Source: Nocardioides daedukensis
GTDB lineage: Bacteria > Actinomycetota > Actinomycetes > Propionibacteriales > Nocardioidaceae
DNA length: 64,000 nt
Reading direction: 5' to 3'
Assembly: GCF_013408415.1 (NCBI RefSeq)
Contig: NZ_JACCAA010000001.1
Span: 248,001-312,000, forward strand
Made by a program: the position numbers and the translations under genes. Of this stretch, positions 33,974-42,105 are shown in pieces. Each line of letters begins with the position of its first letter. The stretch's first letter is position 1. A model generated the notes under the pieces. The model did no database searches. It had not been told where the DNA came from and saw nothing but the letters and a program-made list of their open reading frames with translations.

Positions 33974-35605
33974 TCAGATCGTCGGCGTGGTGCGCTCGAC
34001 GATCGAGCGGAAGTCCGCGCCCTGCAGCGTGCCGAACGTCCCGTTGTACGACGTACCCAGGCGCGAGGCGCAGAACGCGTCCGCGATCTCCGCAGGTGCG
34101 AAGCGGACCAGCAACGAGCCCTGCAGGCAGGCAGCCATCAGGCCGGCCAACCGGCGCGCGCCGACCTCGAGCGATGCGGTGTCCCCGAGCATCTCCAGGG
34201 CGTGCTGGACCGCAGCATCGAGCCGCGGGTCGGCGCCGTGCGCCTTGCCGACCTCGGTGATCCACGCATTGAGGGCCTCGGGCTCGCGGGTCAGTGCGCG
34301 GAGCACGTCGAGGGCGTTGACGTTGCCCGAGCCCTCCCAGACCGAGTTGAGGGGCGACTCGCGGAAGAGCAGCGGGAGACCCGACTCCTCGACATACCCG
34401 TTGCCACCCAGGCACTCCAGCGCCTCGGCGACCATGAACGGAGTCCGCTTGCAGACCCAGAACTTCGCCAGCGGAAGCGCGATCCTGCGGAACGCTGCCT
34501 CGTGGGGGTCATTCGGGTTGTCCACGGCGGCCGCCAGGCGGATCGCCAGCGCGGTGGCGGCCTCCGACTCGACGGCGAGGTCGGCGATCACGTTCTGCAT
34601 CAACGGCTTGTCGGCCAAGAGCCCACCGAACGCCGAGCGGTGCGCGACGTGCCACGAGGCCTCGGCCAAGGAGCGTCGCATCAACGATGCCGAGCCGAGC
34701 ACGCAGTCGAGCCGGGTCGCGGCAACCATCTCGATGATGGTGCGCACACCACGACCCTCGTCGCCCAGACGATGCGCCCAAGTGCCGTTGAACTCCAGCT
34801 CGGAGGAGGCGTTGGAGCGGTTGCCGAGCTTGTCCTTGAGGCGTACGACGTCGAGCTGGTTGCGGGTCCCGTCCTCGAGGACCCGCGGTACGACGAAGCA
34901 GGTGACTCCCTGCTCGGCCTGGGCCAGGACCAGGAACATGTCGTTCATCGGTGCCGAGGTGAACCACTTGTGCCCGTGCAACGTGTAGTTGCCGTCGGAC
35001 GAGGTCGGCCGTGCCTCGGTGACATTTGCGCGGACGTCCGAGCCGCCCTGCTTCTCGGTCATCCCCATCCCGGCCAGCGCGCCCTTCTTGTCCGCCGGGT
35101 TCCGCAGGCCGGGGTCATAGCTGGTCGAGGCGAGCAGGGGAGTCCACTGCTTGGCGACGGCCTCGTCGGCACGCAGGGCCGGGACCGCGGCATAGGTCAT
35201 CGAGATCGGGCAACCATGACCGGGCTCGGTCTGCGACCAGGCGAAGAACCCCGCGGCACGACGTACGTGCGCGTGCGGGTGGTCCGATTCCCACGGGGCT
35301 GCGGCGAGGGCGTGCCCGACGGCCCGCTCCATCAACCAGTGCCAGGAGGGGTGGAACTCCACCTCGTCGACCCGGTTGCCGAACCGGTCGTAGTTGACCA
35401 GTTCGGGATGGAACTTGTTGGCCAGCATGCCGTGCTCGCGCGCCTCCTCGGTGCCGGCCTCGGCGCCGAGGTCGATCAGCTCGCCGACCACGTCGGCGCC
35501 GGCGTGACGACTGATCGCGTCGGTGAGCGCGTGGTCGGAGGTGACCACGTTGTGACCTATCAGTGGGGGTGCCTGATTGTTGCTTGCACGAATGTCGGAG
35601 CCCAT
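33974..35605 (-). CDS. aidB: AidB-type acyl-CoA dehydrogenase family protein
   Basis: FAD protein of the AidB branch. 543 residues, the size of E. coli AidB (541), which binds DNA and protects against alkylation. Seen: N-terminal NNQAPPLIGHNVVTSDHALTDAI, the FAD region GMGMTEKQGGSDVRAN, and ECLGGNGYVEESGLPLLFRESPLNSVWEGSGNV. No Ada regulator is nearby. It is transcribed divergently from brkB across 17 bp, from a leaderless promoter. Dehydrogenase activity towards a CoA ester is possible but not implied. Confidence 0.9.
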   Translation of the reverse strand: MGSDIRASNNQAPPLIGHNVVTSDHALTDAISRHAGADVVGELIDLGAEAGTEEAREHGMLANKFHPELVNYDRFGNRVDEVEFHPSWHWLMERAVGHALAAAPWESDHPHAHVRRAAGFFAWSQTEPGHGCPISMTYAAVPALRADEAVAKQWTPLLASTSYDPGLRNPADKKGALAGMGMTEKQGGSDVRANVTEARPTSSDGNYTLHGHKWFTSAPMNDMFLVLAQAEQGVTCFVVPRVLEDGTRNQLDVVRLKDKLGNRSNASSELEFNGTWAHRLGDEGRGVRTIIEMVAATRLDCVLGSASLMRRSLAEASWHVAHRSAFGGLLADKPLMQNVIADLAVESEAATALAIRLAAAVDNPNDPHEAAFRRIALPLAKFWVCKRTPFMVAEALECLGGNGYVEESGLPLLFRESPLNSVWEGSGNVNALDVLRALTREPEALNAWITEVGKAHGADPRLDAAVQHALEMLGDTASLEVGARRLAGLMAACLQGSLLVRFAPAEIADAFCASRLGTSYNGTFGTLQGADFRSIVERTTPTI

Positions 35606-35622
35606 GTGGATACCGTAGGCCC
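35606..35622. promoter_or_regulatory. Symmetric bidirectional leaderless promoter of aidB and brkB
   Basis: The whole intergenic space is 17 bp: GTGGA-TACCGTA-GGCCC between two divergent ATGs. TACCGT (plus) and TACGGT (minus) are the two readings of the same 7 bp, and each ends 6 nt before its own start codon. Confidence 0.75.
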
Positions 35623-36663
35623 ATGCCCTCGTCGACCGCCAAGAACCAACGCGGTCTGCTGGCGAAGGCGATGCATCTGTTGTGGCGGTTGGTGGTCACC
35701 ACCGTCGCCTCCTGCATGCGCTATCGGGTCACCGGGCTGGCCGCCGAGGCCGCCTTCTTCGCGATCCTGTCGATGCCGCCGCTGATCTTCGCGCTGACCG
35801 GCGCCATCGGCTACGTGGGGGAGACGTTCACCTCTGCGCAGGTCGAGGACATGCGCCAGGCCGTGATCACCCTGTCCAGCCGGGCGCTGACCGAGAGCGC
35901 GGTCGACAACATCATCGTGCCGACCTTCGATGACGTGATCGAGGGCGGACGTTTCGACGTCATCTCGATCGGCTTCGTGCTGGCCTTGTGGTCCGGGTCC
36001 CGGGCGCTCAACGTCTTCGTGGACACGATCACGATCATGCACGGGCTGGGCGGGCAGCGCGGGATCATTCGGACCCGGGCGCTGTCGTTCAGCCTCTATG
36101 TCCTCGGGCTGATCACCGGGATGGTCGCGATCCCGTTGATCATCGCCGGCCCGAAGCTCGTGGGCAGCTGGCTGCCGAGCCAGTTCGACCCGCTCTACAA
36201 GCTCTACTGGCCGACCATAGTCGTGCTGTGCATCTGCTTCCTCACCACGCTCTACCACGTGTCGGTGCCCGTACGGACGGCTTGGCGCTACAACCTGCCC
36301 GGCGCTGTGTTCAGCCTGACCACCTGGATCGTCGGCTCCTTCTTCCTGCGCTGGGTGCTGACCACCACCGCGGCGGACTCCCGCTCGATCTTCGGCCCGC
36401 TCGCCGCGCCGATCGCTGTGCTGCTGTGGCTCTACATCGTCTCGATCGCAGTCCTGATCGGTGCCGCGCTCAATGCCGCCTGCGATGCGGTCTTCCCGCA
36501 GAACTCGACGTCGAAGGCGCGCACCGAGCTGTTGAAGAAGCTCAACCAGGTGCTTCCCTCACGGATCACCGACCGGATCGGGCGAACCGAGCCCGTGGCA
36601 CACGACGTACCCGAGGATCGTGGGCCGCGTCCCACCCCCGACAAGCCGTCCGTGCCAGACTGA
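35623..36663 (+). CDS. YihY/BrkB-family inner membrane protein
   Basis: A 346-residue polytopic membrane protein of the YihY/BrkB family. The characteristic AAFFAILSMPPLIFALTGAIG and the last-helix region FGPLAAPIAVLLWLYIVSIAVLIGAALNA are present, with about six membrane segments and a hydrophilic C-terminal tail. It was once called ribonuclease BN, which is wrong for this family. The role is unknown; transport or envelope functions are proposed. Leaderless start. A K+ channel gene follows 46 bp downstream. Confidence 0.87.
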   Translation: MPSSTAKNQRGLLAKAMHLLWRLVVTTVASCMRYRVTGLAAEAAFFAILSMPPLIFALTGAIGYVGETFTSAQVEDMRQAVITLSSRALTESAVDNIIVPTFDDVIEGGRFDVISIGFVLALWSGSRALNVFVDTITIMHGLGGQRGIIRTRALSFSLYVLGLITGMVAIPLIIAGPKLVGSWLPSQFDPLYKLYWPTIVVLCICFLTTLYHVSVPVRTAWRYNLPGAVFSLTTWIVGSFFLRWVLTTTAADSRSIFGPLAAPIAVLLWLYIVSIAVLIGAALNAACDAVFPQNSTSKARTELLKKLNQVLPSRITDRIGRTEPVAHDVPEDRGPRPTPDKPSVPD

Positions 36664-36709
36664 CGCCTGTGTCCAGCCCGATGTCCTGCTGCCCCGAACG
36701 AGCCGGGTA

Positions 36710-37798
36710 ATGGAGGAGAAGACAACCTCGCGCACCACCCCGGCCGGGGTCGCCCTTCCCGCCCGCGCGCGCTCTCCCTGGTGGGAGCTGAGCCGTCGGC
36801 TGCTGCTCGCGCTCGGGATCCTGTTCGGGACCGTGCTGCTGGTGTGGCTGGACCGCGAGGGCTATCGCGACGCGAATGACCCCACCGGGGCGGTCGACCT
36901 GATCGACGCGATCTACTACACGACCGTCACCCTGAGCACGACCGGGTACGGCGACATCACGCCCGTCTCCTCGCAGGCCAGGATGATCAACGCGCTCGTC
37001 ATCACCCCGGCCCGGATCGGGTTCCTGGTCCTGCTGATCGGCACGACCATCGAGGTCCTGGCCAACCAAGGCCGGGAGATGTTCCGGATCGCCCGCTGGA
37101 GGAAGAACATGGACAACCACGTCGTCGTGATCGGCTATGGCACCAAGGGCCGCAGTGCTGCCGACACCTTGATCCAGAACGGCCTCGACCCGGAGTCGAT
37201 CGTCGTGGTCGACCCGCGACCCAGTGCCCGCGAGGAGGCCAACTCCGACGGCCTCGCGGTGATCGCAGGTGACGCCACCCGCCGTGAGGTGCTGCGCCGG
37301 GCCCGGGCCGAGAAGGCGAGCCAGGTGATCATCACGACCGATCACGACGCCAACACGATGATGGCCACCCTGACCGTCCGCCAGATCAATCCGGGGGCCT
37401 ACATCGTCGCCGCCGTCCGCGAGCAGGACAACGTGCCCCTGGTGCGTCAGTCCGGCGCGGACGCCGTCGTGACCTCCAGCGAAGCAGTCGGGCGGCTGCT
37501 CGGTCTCTCCTCCCTCTCGCCGACTCTCGGTGAGGTGATGGAGGACCTGATGACCTATGGCGCAGGACTGGAGGTCGCCGAGCGGGACCTCCTGGTCAGC
37601 GAGGTCGGCAAGCAGCCCCAGCGTCTTCCCGACCAGGTGATCGCCGTGGTGCGTGACGAACAGGTCTACCGCTACTTCGACCCGGTGGTCACCCAGCTCG
37701 CGCGCGGTGACCGGCTGATCGTCGTACGCCCCTCCAAGGAGCAGCCCTGGGCGCCGCGACCGGGGACCAACTTCGAGGACACTGCCGAGGACGACTGA
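36710..37798 (+). CDS. Two-TM potassium channel with RCK (TrkA-N/TrkA-C) domains
   Basis: A 362-residue ligand-gated K+ channel subunit of the MthK/Kch layout. TM1 about residues 28-46, pore helix and selectivity filter TTGYGD (77-82), TM2 about 90-115. An RCK domain with a Rossmann fold (VVVIGYGTKGRSAADTL) and a TrkA-C-like domain (residues 265-345) follow. The tetramer would gate K+ flow in response to nucleotides or ions. ATG 36710 is chosen because it gives the usual short N-terminus; an earlier start would overlap brkB. Confidence 0.9.
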   Translation: MEEKTTSRTTPAGVALPARARSPWWELSRRLLLALGILFGTVLLVWLDREGYRDANDPTGAVDLIDAIYYTTVTLSTTGYGDITPVSSQARMINALVITPARIGFLVLLIGTTIEVLANQGREMFRIARWRKNMDNHVVVIGYGTKGRSAADTLIQNGLDPESIVVVDPRPSAREEANSDGLAVIAGDATRREVLRRARAEKASQVIITTDHDANTMMATLTVRQINPGAYIVAAVREQDNVPLVRQSGADAVVTSSEAVGRLLGLSSLSPTLGEVMEDLMTYGAGLEVAERDLLVSEVGKQPQRLPDQVIAVVRDEQVYRYFDPVVTQLARGDRLIVVRPSKEQPWAPRPGTNFEDTAEDD

Positions 37799-37892
37799 TC
37801 CTCCACGCCGTGGCGACCTGGCCCGGTTGGGCCATCTCGGCCGGCGGATCGGACATTTCCGGTGCCGGAACCCGGCGAACCTGTCCGTTTCG

Positions 37893-37921
37893 TTCCCAGG
37901 GAGCCGACCGCGGGCTAGGTT
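37893..37921 (+). promoter_or_regulatory. Probable promoter of the 37969 gene
   Basis: TTCCCA (37893-37898) and TAGGTT (37916-37921) are 17 bp apart, and the start codon lies 48 bp further. An imperfect inverted repeat GGACA...TGTCC (about 37851-37885) precedes it and might be an operator. Confidence 0.45.
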
Positions 37922-37968
37922 GAGCGCACGGGCCGACAGGGGTCCCTGAACGAGGGGGAGTGCGTCCG

Positions 37969-38337
37969 ATGCCACCAGCCGATGCGGTCTGTTCGGTGCA
38001 CCGGGAGTTCACCGCGTCCCCACGCAGGCTGCTGGCAGCCGTGCTCGCCACGAACCCGCACCGGTTCCGGATGGTCAGCGCACGCGGCGCGGAGATCTTC
38101 TTCGTCTTCCGTGTGCTCGCCAGGGACGGCTATCGCACCGGCGAGGAGGTGCTCGCCCTGATCACCGCCGGCCCGCAGGGGTCCCAGCTCCTCGTCGTGC
38201 ACGAGGGCAGCACGATGGCCGTTCCCGACACCCACGTCGCCATGGCGATGGAGACCTTCATCGGGCGAGTCCAGTTCGCCTACGACCACCCGAGTGCGGG
38301 TGAGCTGCGCAAGCGGGCCGTCGAGATCCGCAGCTGA
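37969..38337 (+). CDS. Conserved-looking protein of unknown function (122 residues)
   Basis: I do not recognise this protein. It has mixed alpha/beta character, no signal peptide or membrane segment, and one Cys (residue 7 region). The stretch FRMVSARGAEIFFVFRVLARDGYRTGEEVL and the C-terminal helix TFIGRVQFAYDHPSAGELRKRAVEI look structured. ATG 37969 is preferred: a purine-rich GAGGGGG lies 10 nt upstream, too close to the alternative GTG 37960. The gene is monocistronic, with its own promoter and a strong hairpin 23 bp after the stop. Confidence 0.7.
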   Translation: MPPADAVCSVHREFTASPRRLLAAVLATNPHRFRMVSARGAEIFFVFRVLARDGYRTGEEVLALITAGPQGSQLLVVHEGSTMAVPDTHVAMAMETFIGRVQFAYDHPSAGELRKRAVEIRS

Positions 38338-38360
38338 TTCGCCAGCATCCGTACCAATGA

Positions 38361-38391
38361 CAAGAGGCCCGCTCGATGAGCGGGCCTCTTG
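38361..38391. terminator. Strong bidirectional terminator hairpin
   Basis: A 14-bp perfect stem (CAAGAGGCCCGCTC and GAGCGGGCCTCTTG) with a 3-nt loop. It ends the 37969 gene on the plus strand and the tRNA Gly-Cys-Val transcript on the minus strand. Confidence 0.88.
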
Positions 38392-38394
38392 TGC

Positions 38395-38469
38395 TGGTGG
38401 ACGATACTGGGTTTGAACCAGTGACCTCTTCCGTGTCAAGGAAGCGCGCTACCGCTGCGCCAATCGTCC
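38395..38469 (-). tRNA. tRNA-Val (GAC)
   Basis: 75 nt including an encoded CCA. Acceptor arms GGACGAT/ATCGTCC, anticodon loop TTGACAC (GAC) on a CTTCC/GGAAG stem, T-loop TTCAAAC. It is closely similar to tRNA-Val(CAC) at 40330. Confidence 0.95.
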
Positions 38470-38495
38470 GAGATCTTGAATTATAGGGGAACTGG

Positions 38496-38569
38496 TGGAG
38501 GTGGGTACGGGATTTGAACCCGTGTACACGGATTTGCAGTCCGTTGCCTCGCCTCTCGGCCAACCCACC
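38496..38569 (-). tRNA. tRNA-Cys (GCA)
   Basis: 74 nt including an encoded CCA. Acceptor GGTGGGT/ACCCACC, anticodon loop CTGCAAA (GCA), discriminator U73 as required for Cys. Confidence 0.95.
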
Positions 38570-38622
38570 GCAGGAGGACCAACGATCCACCCCCAGGTGG
38601 TGTGGGGGAGAGGATCTCTCCG

Positions 38623-38695
38623 AGCGGACGACGAGGCTCGAACTCGCGACCTCAACCTTGGCAAGGTTGCGCTCTACCAACTGAGCTACGTCCGC
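38623..38695 (-). tRNA. tRNA-Gly (GCC)
   Basis: 73 nt; CCA is not encoded. Acceptor GCGGACG/CGTCCGC, anticodon loop TTGCCAA (GCC), discriminator U73. First gene of the Gly-Cys-Val transcript. A GCCCGG/CCGGGC hairpin (38701-38719) lies in the 5' leader. Confidence 0.95.
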
Positions 38696-38728
38696 TTGGC
38701 GCCCGGTTCATCACCGGGCGACGTGAGA

Positions 38729-38756
38729 ACATTAGCCGAACGCCTTCGGAGTGCAA
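38729..38756 (-). promoter_or_regulatory. Promoter of the tRNA Gly-Cys-Val operon
   Basis: On the minus strand TTGCAC (38756-38751) and TAATGT (38734-38729) are 16 bp apart, about 34 bp before tRNA-Gly. Confidence 0.75.
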
Positions 38757-38831
38757 AATCGGGGTCCAGCGCGGCGTGTTCAGGCGCAACTCTGCCTGTC
38801 TGAGCTGGGTTCCCGGCGATCGTGGCGGGTC

Positions 38832-38837
38832 TAGATT
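38832..38837 (+). promoter_or_regulatory. -10 element, leaderless pabC promoter
   Basis: TAGATT ends 6 nt before ATG 38844. Confidence 0.6.
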
Positions 38838-38843
38838 GGTCCC

Positions 38844-39665
38844 ATGCGAGCTTGGGTGAACGGACGGATCCTCGACAATCCCGCTGATCCTGCGATCACG
38901 GTCTCCGACCATGGCTTCACGGTGGGCGACGGCGTCTTCGAGGCGGTGAAGGTGGTCGACGGCCAGCCGTTCGCGTTGACCCGCCACCTGGACCGGCTCG
39001 CCGTCTCGGCGCGCGGGCTCGGTCTCCCGGCCGTCGACGACGCGTTGGTGCGACGAGCAGTCGCCGAGTCCCTCGAAGGCCAGGATCTGACGCTGGGCCG
39101 GCTGCGGATCACCTACACGGGAGGCGTCGCGCCCCTGGGCAGCGGCCGTGGCGATGCCCCGCCGACCCTGACGTGCGTTGCCGCCGCGATGGACCCCTAC
39201 CCGCCCAGCACTTCTCTGGTCACGGTGCCTTGGCCCCGCAACGAGCGGGGAGCGCTCGCCGGCCTGAAGACCACGTCGTACGCAGAGAACGTGGTCGCGC
39301 TGGCCCATGCCGCCGAGCAGGGCGCGACCGAGGCGCTGTTCGTCAACCTCGCCGGGCACATCTGCGAGGGCACCGGGAGCAACATCTTCTACGTCGTCGA
39401 CGGCGAACTGCGTACGCCGACCCTGGCCAGCGGCTGTCTCGCCGGGGTGACCCGCAAGCTGGTGCTGGAGTGGTTCGGGGGAGTCGAGGTCGACGAGCCG
39501 AGCGCCGTGCTCGAGCGCGCCAGTGAGATCTTCCTGGTCTCGACCACTCGAGACGTCCAAGCAGTGCACACCCTCGACGGGCGCAGCTATCCCGACCCCG
39601 GACCTGTCACTGCCGAGGCTGCGAAGGTGTGGGCGCTGAAGGAGGCCGAGCACGCCGATCCGTGA
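38844..39665 (+). CDS. pabC: Class IV aminotransferase, probable aminodeoxychorismate lyase
   Basis: PLP enzyme of fold type IV. 273 residues: MRAWVNGRILDNPADPAITVSDHGFTVGDGVFEAVKV at the N-terminus, the PLP Lys in AGLKTTSYAENV, and EGTGSNIFYVVDGEL. The annotation as aminodeoxychorismate lyase (4-aminobenzoate and pyruvate from aminodeoxychorismate, for folate) is the common one for this actinobacterial group; a D-amino-acid or branched-chain aminotransferase is the alternative. Standalone gene with a leaderless start; the ssgB-like gene converges on it 9 bp away. Confidence 0.82.
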   Translation: MRAWVNGRILDNPADPAITVSDHGFTVGDGVFEAVKVVDGQPFALTRHLDRLAVSARGLGLPAVDDALVRRAVAESLEGQDLTLGRLRITYTGGVAPLGSGRGDAPPTLTCVAAAMDPYPPSTSLVTVPWPRNERGALAGLKTTSYAENVVALAHAAEQGATEALFVNLAGHICEGTGSNIFYVVDGELRTPTLASGCLAGVTRKLVLEWFGGVEVDEPSAVLERASEIFLVSTTRDVQAVHTLDGRSYPDPGPVTAEAAKVWALKEAEHADP

Positions 39666-39674
39666 GGCGTTGCC

Positions 39675-40124
39675 TCAGATCGCCAGCAGCTGGTCGATCA
39701 GGTCGTCGACGTCGATGTGTGCGGACTCGGTTCCGTTCGGAACCAGAGCGTGTGTACGACCGAGGAAGGCGGACACGTCGCGCGCCGGCGCCTGCACCAA
39801 CAGCTCGCCGTCGGGTGAGGCCAGCTCGATGATCACGATCGCGCGGCCCTCAGCGTCCAGGCACGGCCAGATGTGTACGTCGCCGTCGCCGGCGGGTTCG
39901 TTCTGTCCTTGTGAGAGCAGCTCGCGAGCGAAGGTCCACACGACCTCGCGCCACGCGGTCCGGAAGGTCGCGGTCACTGCGAAGGGGTCGCTGGGCGCAT
40001 AGCCGAACGTCGTGGTGAGGGCCATCGTCCGGCCATCGGCATCGACGCAACGCAGGACGATGTCCTGGCTGATCTGATGGTCGATCTGCTGGCTGGTGGA
40101 CCGAGACTCGCCGTCGTTCAGCAT
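39675..40124 (-). CDS. SsgB-like sporulation/cell-division regulator (SsgA family)
   Basis: A 149-residue SsgA-like protein. Family landmarks are VVWTFARELLSQGQNEPAGDGDVHIWPC, FGYAPSDPFAVTATFRT and LLVQAPARDVSAFLGRTHALVPNGTE. In Streptomyces, SsgB recruits FtsZ to division sites; in non-sporulating relatives the single copy probably acts in septation. A purine-rich site (GGAAGGA) lies 8 nt before ATG 40124. The family is restricted to morphologically complex actinobacteria and supports the taxonomic call. Confidence 0.9.
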   Translation of the reverse strand: MLNDGESRSTSQQIDHQISQDIVLRCVDADGRTMALTTTFGYAPSDPFAVTATFRTAWREVVWTFARELLSQGQNEPAGDGDVHIWPCLDAEGRAIVIIELASPDGELLVQAPARDVSAFLGRTHALVPNGTESAHIDVDDLIDQLLAI

Positions 40125-40284
40125 CGCGGTGTTCCTTCCTCTCCCCAGCAGGCCCGCAATTCGCGGTCCTGCACGGGAGTAACGAGGCAACGGCCGACTA
40201 ATGACGCCAGGACGCGAGAAATGTGCGTCACATCCGAGGCGGCGGGGCCAGAGCTGCGTTCCTGCGAAGGCTCGTGGACCTCGA

Positions 40285-40315
40285 TTGAGTGACCGGGCAG
40301 GGCATGCGTTAGAGT
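40285..40315 (+). promoter_or_regulatory. Promoter of tRNA-Val(CAC)
   Basis: TTGAGT (40285-40290) and TAGAGT (40310-40315, or TTAGAG one base earlier) are 18-19 bp apart, 14 bp before the tRNA. The rest of 40125-40284 shows no clear feature. Confidence 0.65.
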
Positions 40316-40329
40316 TCCCCAGCACCTGC

Positions 40330-40401
40330 GGGCGATTGGCGCAGTGGTAGCGCGCTTCGTTCACACCGAAGAGGTCACTGGTTCGAACCCAGTATCGCCC
40401 A
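40330..40401 (+). tRNA. tRNA-Val (CAC)
   Basis: 72 nt, no encoded CCA. Acceptor GGGCGAT/ATCGCCC, anticodon loop TTCACAC (CAC) on a CTTCG/CGAAG stem. It differs from tRNA-Val(GAC) at few places, with compensatory changes in stems. Confidence 0.95.
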
Positions 40402-40417
40402 CCGCATAAGTGCAGGT

Positions 40418-40441
40418 AAGAGCCCCTTTCGAGGGGCTCTT
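40418..40441 (+). terminator. Rho-independent terminator of tRNA-Val(CAC)
   Basis: A 10-bp stem AAGAGCCCCT/AGGGGCTCTT with a TTCG tetraloop, followed by CCTGTTTT. The following 40442-40580 holds no recognisable gene. Confidence 0.9.
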
Positions 40442-40596
40442 CCTGTTTTCGGGGGACACATCGGAACGGCCGCACCGCTTCTCTGGCCGTCGAGACTGCC
40501 TGGCGCCGCCGATGCGTCATGCTTGCAGTCAGGCGCCTCTCGCTAGGCTCGCCACAGTCCACGCCCCGGTTCGGTGGGCGTCTGTGAGGAGGCACC

Positions 40597-40809
40597 GTGT
40601 TCTTCGACAACAAGCCGTGCACCGTGTGTGGATCAGAGGTGGAGCTGCGTGCTCGCGACGTCGCGACCGAGGAGCCCTCGGGTGCACCGGTCGGACCGAC
40701 TGACGGGGTGGTCGGCGCCGGCGACGAGACGACGGACGAACGCGTCTGCACCAACAGCGCGTGTCCCAGCAACATGGGCAACAGTCATACGAGCACTGAC
40801 AGCGTCTGA
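40597..40809 (+). CDS. 70-residue putative zinc-binding protein
   Basis: A small protein from GTG 40597 with GAGGAGG 4 nt upstream. CTVCG (near residue 8) and VCTNSACP (near residue 52) give a CxxC...CxxxxC arrangement that could bind one zinc. The middle is Gly/Asp/Thr-rich and looks disordered. I do not recognise a named family. It is 22 bp before the DUF3253 gene and probably co-transcribed. Confidence 0.7.
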   Translation: MFFDNKPCTVCGSEVELRARDVATEEPSGAPVGPTDGVVGAGDETTDERVCTNSACPSNMGNSHTSTDSV

Positions 40810-40831
40810 GTGACGGAGCGGAGCGGATCGC

Positions 40832-41353
40832 ATGCCTGACTCCCCGGACGTCGAACGCACTCCCGACGGGCACTACCTGGTCATCGACGGGCGACGCTGG
40901 CGCGCCAGCGACCCCGGGATCCCCGATGCCTTGCGCCAGGAGCTGGTCGATGAGCTGATGGCAGCCCGTCGCGCCGTACGCACCCAAGGTGACGAGGCAC
41001 GCCCCCGCGTCAACGACGCCAAGGTGGCGCTCGGCGAGCGGGGACGAGCGTGGTGGGAGCAGCCCACGGAGGACGAGTCGGCCGAACGGATAGCTGCCAC
41101 GATCAGGGCTCTTCTGCGAAAGCGCGACGGCAGCTCCATCTGTCCCAGTGACGCCGCTCGTGTGGTCGGTGGTGAGTCCTGGCGCGAGCGGTTGGATCAG
41201 GTACGTGCGGTGGCAGGCGAGATGGCGGCACGCGGGGTGGTCGTGGTGACCAAGGGGGAGGAGCAGGTCACCGTGAAGGCCCCGGGGCCGATCAGGTTGC
41301 GCCGTGGTCCTGGGTTCGACGCTCGGTCCGATCAGGGATCCCCTCACCCCTAG
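40832..41353 (+). CDS. DUF3253 domain protein
   Basis: A 173-residue protein. The C-terminal 75 residues (IAATIRALLRKRDGSSICPSDAARVVGGESWRERLDQVRAVAGEMAARGVVVVTKGEEQV) are the DUF3253 winged-helix-like domain. The N-terminal part begins with HYLVIDGRRWRASDPGIPDALRQELVDELMAARRAVR, seen in proteins that act with it in some actinobacteria. Function unknown. Its TAG stop is part of the -10 element of the following ABC gene. Confidence 0.8.
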   Translation: MPDSPDVERTPDGHYLVIDGRRWRASDPGIPDALRQELVDELMAARRAVRTQGDEARPRVNDAKVALGERGRAWWEQPTEDESAERIAATIRALLRKRDGSSICPSDAARVVGGESWRERLDQVRAVAGEMAARGVVVVTKGEEQVTVKAPGPIRLRRGPGFDARSDQGSPHP

Positions 41354-41356
41354 GGT
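41351..41356 (+). promoter_or_regulatory. -10 element, leaderless ABC promoter overlapping a stop codon
   Basis: TAGGGT ends 6 nt before GTG 41363; its TAG is the DUF3253 stop codon. Confidence 0.55.
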
Positions 41357-41362
41357 GGCCTC

Positions 41363-42067
41363 GTGACCAAGAAGGAAAGCCTCCTGCGGGTTCGTGGGCT
41401 GCGGATGGCCTACGGCGAGTACGACGTGTTGCGCGGGCTGGACTTCGACGTCGCCGCCGGCAGCGCCACCGTGCTGGTGGGCCGCAACGGCGTCGGCAAG
41501 TCGACGGTGCTGCGCCTGGTCACCGGCGTCGAGGAACCCTCCGCGGGCACGATCGAGCTGTCGGGAGCTCCGCTCGACGAGCGCTCGGCCCTGGTCCGGG
41601 CCCAGCTGGCCGTGGTGATGGACGACATGGACTTCTTCCCCGACCTCAGCGTGGTCGAGCACCTGGACCTGATTGCGCGTGCGCATCGGGTCGAGTCCCC
41701 GGACGAGGTCGTTGACGATGTTCTCAGTGATGTGGGCCTGGTCCCGCAGGCTGGGCAGTTGCCCGGTTCCCTCTCCTCGGGGCAGAGGCGTCGGCTCGGA
41801 CTCGCCAGTGCGTTCGTCCGGCCCCGCCGGTTCCTGATCCTCGACGAACCCGAGCAGCGTCTGGACGCGCAAGGCCTCGAGTGGCTCGTCGGTCGACTCG
41901 TCGCCGAGAAGAAGGCCGGGCTCGGCATCCTCTTCGCCAGCCATTCCCCGGTGCTGGTCGATGCGGTCGCGGACCGGGTGGTCAACCTGGACGAGGTCAT
42001 GCCGCGCGACGGGGACGCGGGCGTCGCCAAGGATCAGACGTCCGACGTCGAGGAGGCGGACTCCTGA
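41363..42067 (+). CDS. ABC transporter ATP-binding protein
   Basis: A 234-residue ATPase: Walker A VGRNGVGKST, signature LSSGQRRRLGLA, Walker B FLILDEPEQRLD and H-loop ASHSPV. The Walker B extension EPEQRLD replaces the usual EPTxGLD. The partner is the membrane protein encoded directly downstream, so the pair probably forms an exporter. Leaderless GTG start. Substrate unknown. Confidence 0.87.
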   Translation: MTKKESLLRVRGLRMAYGEYDVLRGLDFDVAAGSATVLVGRNGVGKSTVLRLVTGVEEPSAGTIELSGAPLDERSALVRAQLAVVMDDMDFFPDLSVVEHLDLIARAHRVESPDEVVDDVLSDVGLVPQAGQLPGSLSSGQRRRLGLASAFVRPRRFLILDEPEQRLDAQGLEWLVGRLVAEKKAGLGILFASHSPVLVDAVADRVVNLDEVMPRDGDAGVAKDQTSDVEEADS

Positions 42068-42105
42068 GCGCCGCATCGGCGGAGGTCCGTGAGCTGCGCA
42101 GTTGG

